DNA of 64,000 nucleotides from Bidens hawaiensis (GCA_021521415.1 JAIQDT010001949.1:248001-312000), one strand, 5' to 3'. Numbered from the stretch's first letter, positions 12,691-25,056 are shown. Made by a program: numbers and translations. Notes: a model not told the origin generated them from the sequence alone.

Positions 12691-15600
12691 CATTTCTTTG
12701 AAATTTGAGTCAAAAATTGCCGTGTCTCGAACCAAGCTTTCCCGGTCGTTTTCTGTTGAAGTCGCCAATGGGAACTCCATCACCATAAATTCTGTCGTCT
12801 GCGATTGTACTCTCGTTCTTGCTAACCATAAATTCTCCATCGATCTCATCCCGATGCAAATGGGAAGTTTCGATGTCATAGTAGGCATGGATTGGTTATC
12901 TTTGCACCGTGCCGAAGTTGTTTGCTTCGATAAATTCATTCGCATTCCGCTTGTTAACGGTAAAATCCTTAAGGTCTTCGAAAAGATACTTCGAGAAGGC
13001 TTAATCTCATGTCGTGCTCTCAATCGCAAAAATACTTACGCCAAAAGTATGCTCCGCTCCTGAATCTCTTGGCGACAAAAGACAAAAAGGAAAGGAAAAT
13101 CCAAGATATTTCTATTGTTCGTGATTTCCTCGATGTCTTTCCCGACGATGTCACTGGCCTTCTACCCGTTCGCCTGATTGAATTTCGAATCGATCTTGTG
13201 CCCGGCGCGATGCCTGTGGCCAAGGCTCCTTACCGTTTAGCCCCGTCAGAAATGCAAGAATTATCGAACCAACTCGAAGAACTTTCCAATAAAGGTTTCA
13301 TTTGTCCTAGCTCTTCCCCTTGGGGCGCTCCTGTTCTCTTCGTGAAAAAGAAGGATGGTCGTTTCGTATGTGCATTGATTATAGAGAACTTAACAAACTC
13401 ACCATTAAAAATTGTTATCCCTTGCCACGAATCGACGACATATTCGACCAACTTCAAGGCGCAACTTGCTTCTCCAAAATCGATCTTCGATCAGGTTATT
13501 ATCAATTGCGTGTTCGCGAAGAAGACATTCCAAAAACCGCTTTCCGTACTCGATATGGACATTTCGAATTTTTGGTTATGCCCTTCGGGTTAACAAATGC
13601 ACCTGCGGTGTTTATGGACCTCATGAACCGCGTTTGCAAACCATTCCTCGATAAATTCGTTATTGTCTTTATTGATGACATTCTCATCTTTTCCAAATCC
13701 AAAGCCGAACATGAGCATCATTTGTGTTCCATTCTCGAACTTCTTAGAAACGAACGACTTTATGCCAAGTTCTCCAAATGCGAATTTTGGCTGGAGCAAG
13801 TTCAATTTTTGGGACATATCGTAAACAACAAAGGTATTCATGTTGATCCCGCTAAAATTGAGGCCGTTAAGGATTGGAAAACTCCAACGACTCCCACGGA
13901 AATTCGATCCTTCCTCGGTTTAGCCGGATATTATCGACGTTTCATTCGAAACTTTTCCAAGATCTCTTTGCCTCTTACCTCCCTCACTCATAAAGGAAAA
14001 CAATTTGATTAGGGTTCGAAGCAAGAAAAAGCCTTTTGTACTCTCAAGGACATGCTTTGCAATGCTCCCATTTTAACCCTTCCCGATGGAAACGACGATT
14101 TCGTGATATTTTGCGATGCCTCTCATCAAGGTCTTGGTTGTGTCCTCATGCAACGAGGTCAAGTCATTGCTTACGCATCAAGGCAACTTAAAGTCAACGA
14201 GAAGAACTACACGACTCATGATCTCGAACTTGGTGCCGTTGTTTTCGCTCTCAAAATCTGGAGACATTACCTTTATGGTACGAAATGTGTGGTTTTTACC
14301 GATTATAAAAGCATTCAACACATTTTTGACCAAAAAGATCTCAATATGAGACAACGAAGATGGGCCGAATTACTTAGTGATTACGATTACGAAATTCGTT
14401 ACCATCCCGGTAAAGCGAATGTTGTCGCCGACGCCCTAAGTCGAAAGGTTAATGTTAAATCCGTTCTGCTTCTAAGCGTTGTCGTTCAAACCGATCTTCA
14501 AATTCGAATCTTCCAAGCTCAACGTACCTCCGTTGAAGAAGGTAACATGTATGACGAAATGTCATGTGGAGCCGAACTTCAACTCGAAACCAAACCCGAT
14601 GGTCTTTTGTACTTTCTCAATCGTTTGTGGGTTCCAAATCCTGATGACCTTCGTACTTGTATACTCGACGAAGCTCACAATTCGCGGTATTCCGTTCATC
14701 CCGGTGCGGATAAGATGTATTTCGATCTTCGTGCTACCTTTTGGTGGCCGGGTATGAAAAAGGACGTAGCGTTATTCGTATCTAAATATCTTACTTGCTC
14801 AAAAGTTAAAGCCGAACATCAAAGACCTTTTGGTCTACTCGAGCAACCACGGATTTCCGTTTGGAAATGGGAAGACATTGCTATGGACTTTATCACTAAA
14901 TTACCCAACACCCAAAAGGGCAACGATAGCATTTGGGTGATCATCGATCGTTTGACCAAATCTGCTCATTTCATTCCGATCCGCGAGAAGTATTCTGTCG
15001 AGCATCTTGCTCAAATCTATGTTCGAGAAATCGTGTGCCGACACGGTTTACCATTGACTATTATCTCTGACCGTGATGCTCGTTATACCTCTCATTTTTG
15101 GCGTTCACTTCAAGAAGTTTTGGGAACACGTCTCGATCTTAGCACCGCTTATCATCCTCAAACGGACGGTCAATCCGAACGTACAATACAAACTCTCGAG
15201 GATATGCTACGAGCATGTGTTCTTGATTTCGGTGGGAATTGGGATTCTCACATTCCGTTCATTGAGTTTTCTTATAACAATAGCTACCATTCGAGCATTG
15301 AGATGGCTCCTTTCGAAGCTCTTTACGGTCGTAAATGTCCTACTCCGATAAGTTGGAACGAAGTCGGTGAAGCTCAAATAACGGGACCCGAAATGGTTTA
15401 AGAAGCCACCGACGTTATTGATCGAATCCGTAAGAACCTCCTAGCCGCTTAAAGTCGTCAAAAGAGTTACGCCGACAAACGGCGAAAACCGATTGAATTT
15501 AATGTTGGCGATCTTGTCCTTCTAAAAGTATCTCCTTGGAAGGGGGTAGCCCGTTTCGGAAAGAAGGGTAAACTAGCTCCTCGTTTCGTTGGTCCTTTTA

Positions 15601-15938
15601 AAATCCTTGAGCATGTTGGAAAAGTAGCTTATCGACTCGAACTACCGGAAGAACTTACCGGTGTTCATCCGACATTTCATGTTTCAAATCTTAAAAAGTG
15701 CTTAGCCGAGGGTAATCTCCATATACCTCTCGACGAAGTACATGTCGATGAGTCGATAGTCTTGGTTGAACGACCCGTTAAGATCATGGATCGCAATGAG
15801 AAGAGAACCAAGCGTAGCCATATTCGGTTAGTCAAAGTTCGATGGGAATCACGGCGCGGCGCGGAATTCACTTGGGAGCGAGAAGACAAAATGAAAGAGA
15901 AGTATCCACATTTGTTCGCAGCATCGTCTTCGTCTTAA
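12660..15938 (+). pseudogene. pol: chromovirus 1 pol: protease, RT, RNase H, integrase, chromodomain (broken)
   Basis: The domains are in standard gypsy order. Protease has LFDTGAD with catalytic Asp near 12668. Reverse transcriptase spans about 13090-13990, with [25 protein letters not shown] and the active-site VFIDDILIF (about 13665-13692). RNase H spans about 14095-14450, with FCDASHQGLG and TDYKS. Integrase spans about 14670-15390, with Asp in MDFITKL, Asp in ISDRDARY and Glu in [14 protein letters not shown]. The C-terminal segment (about 15740-15920) has VKVRWES and FTWEREDKMKEKYPHLF, chromodomain-like. Frame changes occur near 12663, 13050 and 13360. In-frame stops are at 14010-14012 (where a Trp is expected), 15399-15401 and about 15450. 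One zinc-binding Cys of integrase is replaced by Tyr at 14787-14789. It is not functional. Confidence 0.88.
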
Positions 15939-15954
15939 TTTCGAGACGAAATTT

Positions 15955-15971
15955 CCTAAAGTAGGGGATAC
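15955..15971 (+). other. chromovirus 1 polypurine tract
   Basis: The purine-rich run AAAGTAGGGGATAC lies immediately before the 3' LTR, where plus-strand synthesis is primed. Confidence 0.7.
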
Positions 15972-16155
15972 TGTGACATTCGTCAATTTCGGGTCTTGTT
16001 TGTATTCGTTTTTGTATTTGTTTATTATGTAAACCGACCCGATTTGTAAACCGAAGCTTATGTTATAATCAAAATGATGGATTTATGTTACAATATTTTT
16101 TCACAGTTGTTGGGTCTTGAAAACATCCTATTTTTATTTTTATTTTTATTTATTT

Positions 16156-16186
<31 letters not shown>

Positions 16187-18359
16187 TTTGTTGTTTGGTG
16201 TTTTTGTCTTGATCCATTTTGCATGAAAACTCTTGTGTCTCACACCCATATTTGACCACCAACATTACCCTATATATACACCACCTTTCCTCTTCATTTT
16301 CCCTTGCTACAACTCCAAAAAAAAAAAAACTCTCTCAAACATCAAAGATTCAAGGTTATCTTCTTAAGTGTTCTTGAAGGATTTTGGTCTTTCATCTTAA
16401 TTAGTTTATGTAGCCTTATTAATACTTGTTTATGGTTGTGCAACATATATATAATATGCACCCCTTGTTTACCTTTGGTAGTTACTTCTCCGATTCCGGT
16501 CGGTGAGGTTTCGGACCCCATAAGGCAAGACTTCATGGAGGACTTCGTGTCCTTGATATATATACATCTATATAACTTGTTCATACATATTAATCTTGCT
16601 TATTTTAGTTTGTTGGTCATGTACAAGTTCCATGGTTATGGGTTTTTAAAAGTATATGCTTCGGTTTAACCGTAAAAAGCTCTAAACCGTAAACCGAACT
16701 TTGTTACTAGTTTTGTTTGTTTAAACATACTTAGTGTTAGATCTAAGTTTCTAAAATCATTTTTACAAATTCTATGGTTATGGGTTTGTAGAATCTTACC
16801 TCGGTCTTAACCCGAAACACGATCCGAACCGAAAACCGAACTTTTGTTTAAAGACTTTATTGTTAACTTTTGGTATTTTTTTTATTTGTACATTATTATA
16901 CAAATTCTTTAGTGTTTGGACATGTGGAAACCATCTATGAACTTGTTGTGAGATGGAAACCGAACCAAACCGATTCTTGCTCGCTTAAGACACACAAGTG
17001 TGTTTTTTTTAGCCATCAAGACTTGTATATTTCTTTAAAAATAGTTACAAATTGATTTTTAAATATTTTCTTAAGTACTTGGAAATGTTGGATCCAACTT
17101 GATCTCATAACAAAGTTTGGACCGACAAAACCGAACACTCGCTTAACGTGCGTTGTTAGTTCTAAAACAATGGAACTACATACTTGGCTAAGTCTTATTA
17201 AATTTTATTGAGTTATCTCATAACATTCAATATTTTGGAAAGTTGACTTTGGGTTTGACCAATTATCAAGACCCGAACCGACAACCCGAACACTCGATAA
17301 AAAAAAACCCGTTTTAGTATCTTTATTTCAAAGGGATTTGCATTCTTGCATTTTACCCACCTTATTACTTAACATAGGTTGAGTAAATATTAAGGTTAGA
17401 TACTTTAAACCGGTTTCGAGCAAACTTACATTTTTAAAGGGTTATTAATATAAATTCTTAAATAGTAACATTTTAAACCTTGAACTTTAATTATTTACAT
17501 TTCTCAACATTTATTTTGTTTAAAGACCTTCAAGACAACCTTTCTAAATTCAAGACTTCTTTTCTTTTTAGGCATTGTGCGTTAAACTCGTCGTTCCGAC
17601 AAATCTCCAAATTATCATCTTTCAAGTTTACCACTTGAATGTGAGTACTTCATACCCCATTTTCCACCTTTTATTTTGGGGGTGACATTTTATACTTATT
17701 CAACAAAATGCTTTATATTTGAATCTTAAACCACAAACGTAGTTGTATACTTTACCTAAATAATTGCTCGATTTGGTGTTCTATGCTTATATGCCTATGT
17801 GTTTATCGCTTTTGGTTGGTGGAACTATAAAATCCTAGACTATTTGGCATCCCCTTATAGCAAGGTGTCGTTAACGTAATGCAATTAACGATAACTATAA
17901 AATCCTAGACTATTTGGCATCCCCTTATAGCTAGGTGTCGCTAATGTGTTTAGCGATATCTATTTATCCAAATTACCACTTTTATTTATCGTTTCGTATG
18001 CAAGTTTTGTGGCTATCTTTATTATATACTAATATGATTAAACTTATGAATTGCTCACCGACCTTTGTGTTGACAAACTTTATTTTATGAAATGTTGCAG
18101 GTTTGCATCTTGGTTGATTTATGATTGTGAAGAAAACGACATCAAAGACCTTAGGATATTAGTAAAAATGAACAATATCAATTTGCCATATTTTGTGATA
18201 TCTTGTTTATGGTTATTTTATGGATAATTGTTATGTGACATTTTCGATGTTGTGAAATGAAATGAGTTTATTAAATACTGTCACTTTAATTAGTGTCATG
18301 TGCTTATGGACAATCGTTACACCTCGGCATGTTCCGCCGCCTTTGGTCGGGGTGTGACA
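15972..18359 (+). repeat. chromovirus 1 3' LTR
   Basis: 2388 bp, the partner of 7879-10262, with the same TATA box and the same roughly 69-bp tandem pair. The length difference comes from a TTTA-rich tract and small indels. Confidence 0.92.
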
Positions 18360-18364
18360 TATAT

Positions 18365-19678
18365 GCATGCCTATAGAATTCAATTCATACTAGAATCTTG
18401 AACTAATTTTTTTTTTACGCAAATCATGTGGATACAAAAGTTGGTCCACACTTTCATAAAATAAAATGATTGAAAAAACTGAAAAATAACAATTTGTGTA
18501 TACAGTCTATGTATCTAAGCATTTTCCAATATGTATATAGATAGAAACAAGTAATAATCACATGCCCTATTAACATATGCATTGAAAATTTTCATGTAAC
18601 TAACCGATAAACAATCAAATTTAAATTCATGTTAAATTAAATTTAGAAGCAATCACAATGATTGGTCTAGTCAAAATTAATCTTTAACATATTGGAATTT
18701 TTGCATACCTCATCAATGATCTCGTCTATGGTTTAGTGAAAACAAACTAATAGTTTTTCATAAATAAAAGTCCACACTTAATACCCCATAATAATTAGAC
18801 CAAGGTTACATAAAAAAACATGTTTATCTTGATATTGCATAGAAGAGATATATAAAATATCAACAATACATTTAATTATTGTATGCAACTAAAACATAAT
18901 AAGGTTTAACTTCTTTTAGTTTGTACAGAATTAACTTCCTAAAATAAGTACCATATTTTTTTTCACATCAAAAAAAATAAATAACTAAATAATATGATTA
19001 TTTATTAACTGTAATTATTTGAACACAATAAAAAGAGTTACCATAATAAGAATTTAATAATTATTTAAATATTTAGCCCATTTGAGAGGTATGTTAGTTC
19101 AATTATTTTATTTATTGAAATCAAATCAAATAGTTAAACGTAATGTTGGAACTTATATAATTATCATATTAATTAATATGTGATATTAATTCTTAAAAGA
19201 AAAACGTATTCTTCAAGAGAAAAAATAAAACCATATGCATATCAAACACCGAAATCCTTTTTGAGCTTATCTTCTCATTAATAAAATATAAATAAATATC
19301 CTATAATAAAATACTAAAATCTTTAAATAATCCTTCATCTTCCTACACATATAGTATAAATTAATATTTCTTTTAGCTGTATAGTTAATAAATCATAAAA
19401 TTAAAATAAAATAATTAATATAGGGATGTAGAAAGAATTTAAATGAAGAGCATATATAATGGCCACAGATTCCCGATTAAAAGCTTAGATCCATTATTAT
19501 ATGAACAAATCAAATTCATAATTCATAATTTTACATATTGGAATATTATATATGAACCAATTTAACCCAAAATTTTATAAATCACAATAGGGCTTATGTT
19601 TGAGAGAATAAATAACAACTAAAGTTAACTAGTAGACAATTCTTACCTCATGCTGATGTGATTCGACTTCAAAAGCAA
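18365..19678 (-). other. copia 5' leader / gag side, no coding signal left
   Basis: This stretch of about 1.3 kb is strongly AT-rich, between the chromovirus and the copia primer-binding site. It should hold the copia leader and start of gag. I see no conserved block in it. Confidence 0.5.
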
Positions 19679-19693
19679 CTCGTGCTGATAACG
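19679..19693 (-). other. copia primer-binding site candidate
   Basis: Directly after the 5' LTR the minus strand reads CGTTATCAGCACGAG. The same TATCAGCACGAG follows another copia LTR at 60606, supporting a conserved priming site. The primer tRNA is not assigned. Confidence 0.65.
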
Positions 19694-19879
19694 TGTTGTA
19701 AAACAAGCCTAATAGCCAAACATGTGAGAAAGAGATGTAGGGAGAAAGATGAAGATTTCATTTATTAGGTGTGTCATACAATGAGATACAATAAGATGTA
19801 TATATAGGATTGAAAAAATTGGAGAGGAAGCTAATCTATATTAGGTGTTGATAACCATAATATTAATATATTTATAACA
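19694..19879 (-). repeat. copia 5' LTR (right in window)
   Basis: 186 bp and almost identical to 3997-4182, with differences at the third base from the left end and two internal sites. It is followed on the right by the ATAAT target duplication. Confidence 0.88.
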
Positions 19880-20301
19880 ATAATAGTAATAATAATAATA
19901 TTAATAATAGAGATATATAAAAAGTGATTTATACATGGGTTGGAGATAAATGGTTTAAAAGACAAAATTGCCCTTCATTTAATGTTAAAAACTAACGGAG
20001 TTAACGATTTGGACGTAATTGGCAAGAAATGGGAAACCTCGATGGTCCAGTTGCAAAAACAAAACTTTTTGGATGAAATTCGCATTGACCAAACTTTAAG
20101 GATGATTTTGGCACTTTACTCTTAAAGTTTTGACTCTCATTGAATAACTTACTTTCTAGATGATGCTTGGATGCCTGGGGTTTGGTTCAAGTAAGACTAT
20201 TGGGTGCTAACTACTAAGGTATGAAAGCAACAACTTTAGGGTTTGGGTTTCAAATTTCAAACAAATTTGGGGTCTTTATATTGAATAAAAGGATCTAATT
20301 A

Positions 20302-20337
20302 AGAGAGAGAGAGAGAGAGAGAGAGAGGGGGAGGGGT
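20302..20337 (+). repeat. (GA)n microsatellite with G-rich end
   Basis: About 12 GA units followed by GGGGGAGGGG. Confidence 0.8.
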
Positions 20338-20454
20338 AAGTAAGCAACAAAAACTATATCAAAATAGTGTTCCCATCCGATTATAATAATGATACTTTAA
20401 TAATACGGTGTTTCAAACACTGTGACAGCAATTCATTCAATTATACAAAAATGA

Positions 20455-20754
20455 ATAGAAGATGTTCTAGCACTTACCCTTCTTTTGTTTCGACAGTTGC
20501 ATGCTATTTGGTAAGTACGTCACCTGCATCAGCTAGAGATATGAAATTACCTAGGGAGTTAGCATCTAGACATAAGACTCATTATGAGAACTTAAAAGTG
20601 TTTGGGTGCCTAATTCACATATGAACTAGAGGAGGCTTAAACCAAGAGCTTAAAATGTGTATTTTTGAGTATCATGAAGGTGTGAGAGGGCATAGACTTT
20701 GGAGGTTAGATGGTGAGTCCAGAGTTTATTGAAGGTAGGGTATGGCATTCCAAG
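20455..20754 (+). pseudogene. copia integrase fragment, continuing at 21883-21935
   Basis: The frame STVACYLVSTSPASARDMKL, then SRHKTHYENLKVFGC, then LKMCIFEYHEGVRGHRLW matches the C-terminal integrase region of Ty1/copia proteins (typically NLKVFGC...KCIFLGY...GVKGYKLW). In-frame stops are present (for example after CLIHI). The match resumes after the hAT element at 21883 with a short stretch around YKDD. No LTRs are attached, so this is an old scrap. Confidence 0.7.
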
Positions 20755-21882
20755 TAGGGATGAGCTTGATATCGTATCCGTGCCTATACTCGTATTAAAA
20801 ATCAGTAAATCTGAGTTTTGAATTTTATGGTACAGGTACTGGTACTGGTACTTTCCGTATGGCACTCACTTTGATACCCTTTGGTTCTTATTTTTTTAAC
20901 TCTTCACAAAACTTGGTATCGGTACGATACGAACAATCAATTATCTCTAATACCAAAACCGTAATATACCACAACCAAAATCGTAAAAACACAATCAAAA
21001 CATAATTACCAAAACTAAAAATGAAACATATCAACCATTATATTAAATGCATTCATAATCAAGTAATGATTACCAAAACATACAATCGACTGGAACTAGG
21101 GTGAAAATTTTCTATCGATCGATGGGATGATTGGAAGATATAAGGCAATTAGGTTTTGAAAATTCAGCTTGAAATCTTGAACCTTGAACCGCCTGATGAT
21201 AAAAAGCACGGGTAGTTAAGTAATGAGTGTTGGAAACCAATAAAAGCCCCTACATATTCTAAATGGGTACCAAATACATGTACTTGTACCCAAAAGTACC
21301 CATACCTAAAATCAATAAATCTAAGTACATGTACAAATTTTATGGTACGGGTGCCGGTACTTACAGTACGGCACTCACTTTGATACCCCTTTGTTCTTTT
21401 TTTTAAATCTCCACTAAACTTGATATCGGTACCGGTACGATACCAACAATCAGTTATCTATAATACCAAAACCGTAATATACCACAACCAAAACCGTAGT
21501 AACACAACCAAAACTAAAAATGAAACAAATCAATCATAATATAAAATTCGTTCATAATCAAGTAATGAATACCAAAACATACAATCGAATGCAACTAGGG
21601 ATGAAAATTTTCTATCGATCGATGGGAAGATTGGAAGATATAAGACACTTAGATTTTGAAAAGCCACTTGAAACCTTGAACCACCTGATGATAAAAAACA
21701 CAAGTAGTTAAGTTATGAGTGTTGGAAATCTAATAAAAGCCCCTACATATTATAAATGAGTACCAAGTACCCGCAATACCCATACTTGTGCCCGCAAATA
21801 CTCATACTTAAAATCAGTGTATCTGGGTACCCATACCGAATAAACGAGTACGGATACGAGTATTAGAAAAATCGCATCCCTA
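20755..21882. mobile_element. nonautonomous hAT-type element with internal duplication
   Basis: The ends are TAGGGATGAGC (20755) and the complement TAGGGATGCGA (ending 21882). Flanking 8-bp sequences ATTCCAAG (20747-20754) and ATTCCATG (21883-21890) match 7 of 8, the target-duplication length of hAT elements. The inside is two diverged tandem copies of about 540 bp (about 20820-21340 and 21345-21870), rich in GGTACC/GGTATC motifs. The copies share a segment with CTATCGATCGATGGGA. There is no transposase. Confidence 0.75.
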
Positions 21883-21935
21883 ATTCCATGAATAGATAAT
21901 ATAAAGATGATGTGGGTTGTAAAGGCAAAGACATA

Positions 21936-23684
21936 ATTTTTTAAACTCTTATTTTAAAATTTCTCTTTATTTAATGTTTTGTATTTTCGTTCAGTGGGTT
22001 GGTACAATGTTTGGTGCCTTTGAATGTGGCTTGTGCAGAGTCTGTTTGGGCCAAACTAGTTTAGACCAGCCGTTTATTAAACCGGTCTGATTTATAACCC
22101 TGAATTGATTTGGGCCCATTAACCGCTTTATGCATTTCTAGGTATGGATAGATAATAGTATTTTCAGAAATCAACCGGTCTGGTTTTATCTTCGTGACTC
22201 ACAACAAAAATTGTCAACTAATTATTTGATTGACTTGAAACTTAAAAAAGTTATAAAAATCTCATAACGATTAAACAAATAAATTTAATTAGTCGCTTGC
22301 CTTTCTTATCTAACGTTAAGCTTTACTTTGCATGGTTATAATAAAAATAAATCATAAAAATGGTTCATGCAATATAGTTAGTGTAGTTGATGTCTCCAAC
22401 TTACCTTTTGTTTTAAGTTTTGGTTGAGGATTTGTTATTGACATGTATACATTAGGTCATTAAGCATCATAACGTGTTTTATTAGTTATTACGTTCTTTT
22501 AAAGCCTTTTTGGGAGGTATTGGGTTAAAAAACAAATAAGGGTGTAAATTAAAAATTTTCTTTGGGGTGGGGGGGGGGGGTGGGGGGGGGGGGGTGGGGG
22601 GGTTTAGATGTTCAATAAAAATGATTGAGATGAATTAAGAGTGGCTCAGACACGCGGCTAGACACAAATCTTAAGGCAATGCTTATCAAGACTCATTAAA
22701 ACTATCCTAAGTAAATAACGTGAACCCAAAATAATCATAACAACAATAGTCACCTTAAATACATTTCTTGTCTCTCGGAGTGAAGACACATTCAAAACCT
22801 AACATATGTATGTTAGTAGTATAATTTATAAGTAAAGAGTATATGAGTGTGTGAGTTGTCGTTCAAAAAAAGTGATAAAAAAAATAAACATTCAACATCC
22901 CCTCACACTATTGTTCAGTGTTAGTCCATCAACAAATATGAGAAGTGTATCATAGGCAAAAACCATCTAGACTTGTCAAATTACAAAATATGTGCACGCA
23001 AAGCGACGAATCCGACAATTTTCCATAAATCTTAGAAAAAGGAAACAATTTAAATAAAACCAATAGGACATCACATTGCTACTCGTATGAGTTTCTACAA
23101 TGAAACTGAATTGTGTATTGCTTGGTTGTACCAATTCTACAATGTAATGATATATTTCCATAATGATAATTCGACACATATCATATTCGATTTAATTGGC
23201 ATACAAAATCATTTCAAGGATTAAAAGTATAAATGATGACTTTTTGTGGCCAAATCAAATGAAACGAAACTGAGCGCCATTTGTGATGAAATAAAAACTC
23301 AATTATATACATGGATATTCAAAAGCTTACTACAGAAGAGTAAGCTCAAATATCAAAAGTGTGTATAGTGTGTGGAGAAAAAATGAAACAAAGAAATTAA
23401 TTGGAGCTACAATAAATTTGAGGTTATAACTAAACTAGTTCTTAACCTTCATTCCAACCTTCCTAAGTGGTGGGATACTTAGAAATTTACTTGCTAAGTA
23501 TATGCACTATGCTCTACTCAAATTATCTATTTAGTGATTAGGAGTAATTATACAAACCTAATTCTGATTAGCAGGAATTGATGGTGAATTTCGTGGCTAA
23601 ATGATGTAGAGTTTTATCATATATAAGTATATAATTATTGAAAGTTCTTCAAAAACCACCAATGATTCCATTTATGATGTAAAA
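21936..23684. other. non-coding spacer with a long G tract
   Basis: AT-rich sequence without recognisable genes. 22563-22602 is an almost pure G run broken by single T residues. The small ORF at 22976-23179 has no domain. Confidence 0.5.
22563..22602 (+). repeat. G-rich low-complexity tract
   Basis: Runs of 8 to 13 G separated by single T, able in principle to form a G-quadruplex. Base counts in such tracts are often unreliable in assemblies. Confidence 0.8.
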
Positions 23685-23864
23685 TCTACCTCTCTAATAA
23701 AGGAATTCATAATTAGACACGTGTCCCCTTCACAATCAATTTTTTCCCGCCCATTTTTTTTATCAAGTGTTTAAGTTAATAATTTCCATTTTCCACTGGT
23801 GTATCTCTGACCCCTTTTCACTCTTACTTACCCAGGGTTCTTCATCCCCAATTCCTATTGAGGC

Positions 23865-23881
23865 CCCCCCCCCCCCCCCGA
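23865..23881 (+). repeat. poly-C tract
   Basis: About 16 consecutive C following GAGG. Confidence 0.8.
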
Positions 23882-24464
23882 TTTTTTATAGCCAGTATGA
23901 AATCGATGTTGTGATATGGTGACAACATGGTGAATCGATGAATGGTGATCAATCGATGGTTTAAGGTATTCGATTTAGGGATAAATCTGGCTACCATGGT
24001 CAATGAATGAACGACGACAGGGTTTCTTTTATTCAATTCGTTGATCTCTCCAGCTCTATATTTGACGATTTAAGGTATTCGATTTCATACAAGCATCAGA
24101 CTCAATTTCATAAGTTATTCAATTTGCAATTACAATTAGTCTATATTGATTTCATTTTCCCGATTGGTTCGAGTATGTAAATTTTCTATGATAATGATGG
24201 TAATGATGATACATGCTGGTGTTTTTGGTTGTTCATGTGAGTTTAGGGTATTAATCGAAAAGAGTAGTTTAAGGAATTTAATTCATCTTATATGCCTATG
24301 TATTTTAGAGATTAAACTTGTTGAGTTGGATCACATGTGTTTTTAATGGAATTTATAACATTAGCTTCGAACATGTTTACATTAAAGTTTGAGGCACACC
24401 AAGTGTCCGATAAAATGCCACAATGAATAAACTATGAGATTTAAATGGAAAATGTAGCATTAAC

Positions 24465-24852
24465 TTTTTTTTTAGAACGAAGACTTTCTTATATTTAGGC
24501 TATCGTACTCTCCAAATTCGGAGAGCCCAATGCCCCACTCTGGCCAGGCTATGTTGTCTTAACTGGGTCCACGCGGGCTTCAGAGTTTGGCTTTGGCGTT
24601 CCCTTGGGAAACCATACCGCCGACTGCCACTTGACAGTCGTTATGCCACCACAAGAGCAGAACTTTCTGGTGTAACACATGGTGGGACGAAAACCCGGGT
24701 GGGCTCAGGATTCAAACTGACAACCTTTGAACAAGGCTTAGCTCAAATCCTTCATTGCCAATATCCACCCAAATATGACGCAAGTGGGATTCGAACTTGA
24801 GTCTCCACTGGAGAATCCCAAGCCTCTTACCACTAGGCCACAAGTGGGGGAT
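24465..24852 (-). mobile_element. tRNA-derived SINE
   Basis: On the minus strand the head contains an A-box-like TGGCCTAGTGG and a B-box-like AGTTCGAATCC about 45 bases apart, the internal Pol III promoter of a tRNA-derived SINE. The 3' end is a poly-A tail (the T run 24465-24473 on the plus strand). Flanking direct repeats AAATGTAGCATTAAC (24450-24464) and AAATGTGACATTAAC (24853-24867) match at 13 of 15 positions. About 388 bp, no coding. Confidence 0.8.
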
Positions 24853-25056
24853 AAATGTGACATTAACTTGTGTAGAGATATATATGTATGGTAAATTTTA
24901 GGTCCTTTATTTATTAAGTTGCACATGATCGTAATTTATTAAGCTATCGAATGCCACTCTTTCGCTTTTTGTTTAATATATTATTACATTATATTAATTG
25001 TTGTGTTTTATGCAGCATTAAATACGTTGTTATTAATGTAGCAACATGATTGTCAG

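Larger units (their letters stand above)
7879..18359 (+). mobile_element. Ty3/gypsy chromovirus (Tekay/Del-like), full length but defective
   Basis: LTRs at 7879-10262 and 15972-18359 are nearly identical, about a dozen substitutions plus a few small indels by eye. They start TGTGACATTCG and end GGGGTGTGACA, and the 5-bp duplication TATAT flanks both sides (7874-7878, 18360-18364). Internal order is primer-binding site, gag with two zinc knuckles, protease, reverse transcriptase, RNase H, integrase and a C-terminal chromodomain-like segment. This order plus long LTRs fits the chromovirus branch; the Tekay/Del label is less certain. Several frameshifts and stops break the polyprotein. Confidence 0.92.
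3997..19879 (-). mobile_element. Ty1/copia retrotransposon, decayed, interrupted by a gypsy element
   Basis: LTRs of 186 bp at 3997-4182 and 19694-19879 differ at only 3 positions by eye. They begin TG and end CA and are flanked by the perfect 5-bp duplication ATAAT (3992-3996 and 19880-19884). Reading on the minus strand, a candidate primer-binding site follows the right LTR and a purine-rich tract precedes the left LTR. Between them lie remnants in copia order: GAG-pre-integrase (about 7000-7095), integrase (about 6440-6790), reverse transcriptase (about 4785-5200). The chromovirus at 7879-18359 sits in its gag-side half. Confidence 0.85.
3158..20121. mobile_element. old MULE-like element with long inverted repeats, split by a copia insertion
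   Basis: Positions 3158 to about 3330 are an imperfect inverted repeat of about 19945-20121. Shared stretches include AAAAAGTTTTGTTTTTG, AACTGGACCATCGAGGTTT and CGTCCAAATCGTTAACTC. Both ends begin GAGTAAA, and the flanks TCAAATTTT / TTAAAGTTT match at 7 of 9 positions, as an eroded 9-bp target-site duplication would. Without the copia element the unit is about 1.1 kb. Its core (3400-3650) is GC-richer and proline-codon rich, typical of gene scraps inside MULEs. The superfamily is assigned from TIR style and TSD length; no transposase is present. Confidence 0.55.
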
